DNA from: Membranipora membranacea
Lineage: Eukaryota > Bryozoa > Gymnolaemata > Cheilostomatida > Membraniporidae
Assembly (NCBI GenBank): GCA_914767715.1
Contig: OU612067.1
Span: 7,132,001-7,196,000 of the forward strand
Length of the DNA: 64,000 bases
Direction: 5' to 3'
Shown: one piece after another, positions 60,341 to 64,000 of the stretch
Position numbering within the stretch: position 1 is the first letter of the stretch
How the letters are laid out: each line of letters opens with the position of its first letter
The notes under the pieces: model-generated
The model's database searches: none
What the model saw: the letters and a program-made list of their open reading frames with translations, nothing else
What the model was told of the DNA's origin: nothing
Position numbers and translations under genes: made by a program

Positions 60341-62404
60341 GAGGCTAAGAATGATGTCATTTCTATGCGTCTGCATTCATATAGTTGTCTTGCGAGCTTC
60401 TGTCCATTCAGCAAAGATTAATAGATCAAAAAGCTCAGGCAGTAGGAAGTGTAATGTATAGCCGGTGGGATCGCGTGACTGTGAGTAAGGTTATCCATGG
60501 GATCTCCAGTGTTGATATGGGCCACATAATATAGATACTCTCACAAAACCAGATGTTAAAGTTAAGTTGATAGGTATTGGATTTATGCATTCAGAAGACA
60601 ACCTTAGTGGATAGACAGGAGACAGACCTTTTTTTTATGTGACGAGATCTTGATATATACTAACAAACCATCGCAAGCTTGCAATGTTCATACAATGAAT
60701 TTCAAGTTGTGGTCTTCTGCAAGATTAATTCGGAGTACTTACGTTGTCATCAACAAGCCCTCAATTTTATTTCATAGTTTTAGGCTAAGGGCTTTTTATC
60801 CTGTTACAGATTGATTTTTGTTTTCATGTTCGAATTTATAAAATAACCGAATTTGTACTTAGATATAGTTTGAGTGGTAAATGTGAAGATTCTTAACAAA
60901 TTTTTTTCATAACCAACATTTTTGTGCGAAAGGAGCCGAAAGATACACTTAGCTTTTTGCTCCTGACACTAAAGTACTTCTTCAGATCATGACTGTGATA
61001 TTTATCATTAGTTTAAATGTGACGGCACGTGGCAATTCGCCGCACATTGGACCGATTTCCACATTGGTCTGATTTGCACATGTCAATCCATAAAAGCTAC
61101 TGACTCAAATTTTTGCTACCAAGTTATAACTGTTGTAACTATTTCTTCGTGAGAGATTATCAGCGCAAGCTCTATTTAGGACACACTAACTTTAAATTGA
61201 TATATACTTAAAGCATAGATAGCTGCAGTGTATTATTATTTGAACACCAGGTTTGTATTGCATTTGGCACTTAGATAAATGTTTCTTTTTCAATTAGGGA
61301 ATTGAATCTACAGTAGATTGACTTTGCTCTCCCCCCATCAATGTGGACACTGTCACAATTATCTGTGTAATCTGCAAATATTAGTCCTAAAATATCCATT
61401 CATAGCCTGTGTGTTTGTCAATACACACTATAAGGATGTGAAATATCTGCTGACATAGCCTATAACCATATGCTGACCTCGTGTTTCAGTCTGCTTGTCT
61501 CCAGTCCCTTCCTATTCAAACTAAACTTTGACTCTCGGTCTAGTATCTAGGTAAAACTTGAATAAGGTTGCCATTTACAGCGATATTTTTTAATCATTGC
61601 ATGGTGAGCCAGATTTGGAATAACTGTAAAATATCCTCGAATCATATACAAGAATGCCATGTTAGCCTACCAAATTATCGATTTCCAGGTGGTATAAAAT
61701 TTCAATCAAGAAATACCACAATTATAGTGACACTTTACAGAATGTCTAAAGGATTTAGAAAGTTCCGCGCAATGTAAGTTGTTTTCCGTTATCTTGTAGA
61801 TGTCATTCAATATCATGGAGATGGGTCTAGACGCAATTAAATCAATTTCACTTTTATTGATAGCGCATATTAGATTAAGTACCATTGATCAGGCATAGGT
61901 GAAGCGGCACTGAATCATTAAAGTGATTTGGCGTCCCTCTTGTTTCTCTGAGACTACTTATTCTAAATCAAACATTCTCTCGATGAAAAGTATGTAGTCA
62001 CTGTAATTCAGCATCAAATAGTTGGCAGTTGTAACTTTCTATACACTATAAATAGCATGATTTTTGGTCGGGCGTAAAATCGTGTTTCAGCGTGGCGGCT
62101 CATTCTTTAATTTCACAACAAGAACTAGAAATACTAGTGTTCTCCCCACACAGACATACCGTCATCGTTATACTGAAATCTTGGCAACAAAGTTTTGACA
62201 GCAATGGAATGGTAATTATCTCCCCCACACTGCCAGGCACAGTACAGTCTGTTGAGATGTAAACTAAGTGTTTTTTTATTTACTGTCTGAGACAAAAACA
62301 AACATTATTTGAGAAACCCGATGTCGCTTTTTTCTCCAGAGGGTTTTTGACTTAGTACTCATGAATGTATGTCCTGACATCACCGTCTTGTGTTGTCTTA
62401 TGTG

Positions 62405-62760
62405 GGGGAGGGTAGTGGTATGAGACCGTACACTCCAGAGAACAGGTGATTGACACCCCTAGTGCTCAAAGACCCCTCGACAGTTTTTGATTATTACTGA
62501 TAGAACACATCCTTGATGTTAGAAGGATGAATAGTTCTATCAGTTGGTTTTGTGATTACAAGAGTTGTCTGAGTGTGAGATGTTGGTGATTTGTGAGAGT
62601 TGTTGGTTGAAGTTGATTTTTGATTTTGTGGTTTTGTGAGTAGGGAGAAGCCAGGGTAAATCCCTCGATACGAGAGCGGGAATCAAACGAGGAATCTAAC
62701 CCGGGACCTCACGCTTGATAGCAAAGTATGTGATCATTTGCGCTATCAAAGCTTCTCTTC
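62405..62760. repeat. SINE-like dispersed repeat with antisense tRNA-like end
   Basis: It shares ordered blocks with 26898-27150 (GAGACCGTACACTCCAGAGA, GATAGAACACATCCTTGATG, GGTAAATCCCTC). At 62690-62745, read on the minus strand, GATAGCGCAAATGATC and GAGGTCCCGGGTTAGATTCC resemble A and B boxes. It is probably a tRNA-derived SINE on the minus strand. Confidence 0.6.
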
Positions 62761-64000
62761 ATCACCTTCATCTTCACCTTCACCTTCATCACATTCAGGG
62801 AACCTCTCGTATGAATGACCGACACAATTTCCATAGAGCCTTGGCCACTCACAGGCAGTAATAACATGGTATATTTCATTGAACATGGTTCTATGACAGG
62901 GAGAGGGGTGATGTTATAGAGCACATTGATTTTGATCAGCCTGATTCACTGTGTAAGTTCTTGTTACTGGAAGTGTGATAGTTAATTGTAGAGAGCACCT
63001 CCCACCCTCTCTGACAGCACCAAATGTTATGTTTGACACCGAGTTTTGCTTGAAGTTATCACCTCATGATGAAAGGGAGGACAACTCTCATAATATTTCC
63101 GATTTCATGATGTGATATTATATTTGATCACTGAGCGGAAGAGCATTTTATATGAGTATGCGCACACATAGAATTGTTTATCCTAATTCTGCAGCTATCT
63201 CCAAATGCAAGCCAAGTTAAATTCCGAGTCTGTGAGAAAGCGTACGGTTTGGCTGCTGAAATCCTTGCCCCCAAGATCGCACAACTCATAGCAAAACAAA
63301 TTGAGTATTGAACCCTGCTGAACACGACACTATGATTTGCTTGATCACTAGTTTAATAAAGATCTTTAAAAGATTCTGCTTTATCAATAATCTCATTCAT
63401 TATAGAGCTTTACATAACACCTTAGACCTTGCTTAGACCCAATATCCATACCCATGCACTCAGACAATAGAGTGTTGTTCTTTCAAAAACCCAATATTGA
63501 TTTCCAATCAGCTATTTAGACTTCAAACCAAAATAAAACATACTGTCCATCGAAGTGAATAATCAGGATTTTTGTTCTTGACATAACTAATTAATGGTGT
63601 GATATAATCGAAAGCATAAAATAATATAAATGAAAGCTTATCATAACAATAGCTAGTACTCTGTATACTGTTTGGCTGAGAAATGAAAACTTAATCAGCA
63701 TTTCTATAAGCAACTGTTTGAATAAAGGTTAGTGTACAAGAATTAGTAGATTAACAAAGATTGGGCACAAACTCTGAGCACCCTTGTCATACTGCTTGTC
63801 AGAATGGTCTGACATTACTCTGGCAGGTGCTCTTTGTGTTTATCACATAGCAACAGCCAGGTCCTTTTTTATACTTTATATAATTTGATCTGATATCTCG
63901 CTGTGTACTATTTATTCAGTTGTAAATTATTAATTATCATCAGTTACAAATCCCATTTGGTGTAAACTCAATAATTCTCCCTCGGCAGTATTCCAGTCGA

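Larger units (their letters stand above)
59059..64000. other. Right-hand region without recognised genes
   Basis: About 4.9 kb with no spliced gene that I can assemble. It contains a possible LINE fragment (59254-59583), a hairpin (60304-60340) and a SINE-like repeat (62405-62760). The rest is AT-rich unique-looking sequence. Confidence 0.5.

Overview
The window is from a non-vertebrate animal, most likely a marine lophotrochozoan such as a mollusc, brachiopod or annelid. The evidence is indirect: spliced genes with short GT-AG exons, an ependymin-related protein, a fucolectin-like lectin, a Roc-COR-Death protein, and many LINE, SINE, MITE and Ty3/gypsy copies. The exact phylum cannot be settled from the sequence.

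Layout. Positions 564-1129 (-) hold the first two coding exons of a PSME3IP1/FAM192A homologue that runs off the left edge. Positions 3227-26388 (+) hold a 29-exon PTPN23 (HD-PTP) homologue of about 2239 residues. It has Bro1, V and very long Pro/Gln/His-rich regions, then a tyrosine-phosphatase domain that has lost its key catalytic residues. Its 3.2-kb intron 15 contains an antisense, signal-peptide-bearing fucolectin-like gene (13981-15581) with one in-frame TGA. Positions 28841-31037 (+) hold a four-exon secreted ependymin-related protein with a TATA box.

Three minus-strand genes follow. Two tandem paralogues (33715-35497 and 36990-38712) encode N-terminal zinc ribbon, acidic linker, helical domain and C-terminal membrane anchor. 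The third (40795-49065) is the most striking gene: a six-exon Roc-COR-Death protein of about 1077 residues in which a membrane domain of roughly 8-10 helices interrupts the Roc GTPase domain between switch I and the DFAGQ (G3) motif.

Transposons dominate the right part. Intron 1 of the Roc-COR-Death gene holds a TIR element that itself carries a nested hAT-like element with an 8-bp target duplication. Just upstream of that gene lies a complete-ended Ty3/gypsy-type LTR retrotransposon (49459-59053, 5-bp duplication ATGTG). Its LTRs are almost identical, but its pol is broken and integrase is absent. Inside it are a second copy of the TIR element and two tandem tRNA-like SINE units. From 59059 to the right edge I recognise only repeat fragments.

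How the genes might work together. PTPN23 is an ESCRT/endosomal sorting adaptor and PSME3IP1 a proteasome-activator partner; they are probably unrelated neighbours. The Roc-COR-Death gene and the two tail-anchored zinc-ribbon genes are consecutive on one strand and all encode predicted membrane proteins, one with a death domain. A shared membrane-based cell-death or immune role is possible but is inference only. Exon boundaries were read by eye from GT-AG sites and checked for phase; coding lengths of all complete genes are multiples of three.
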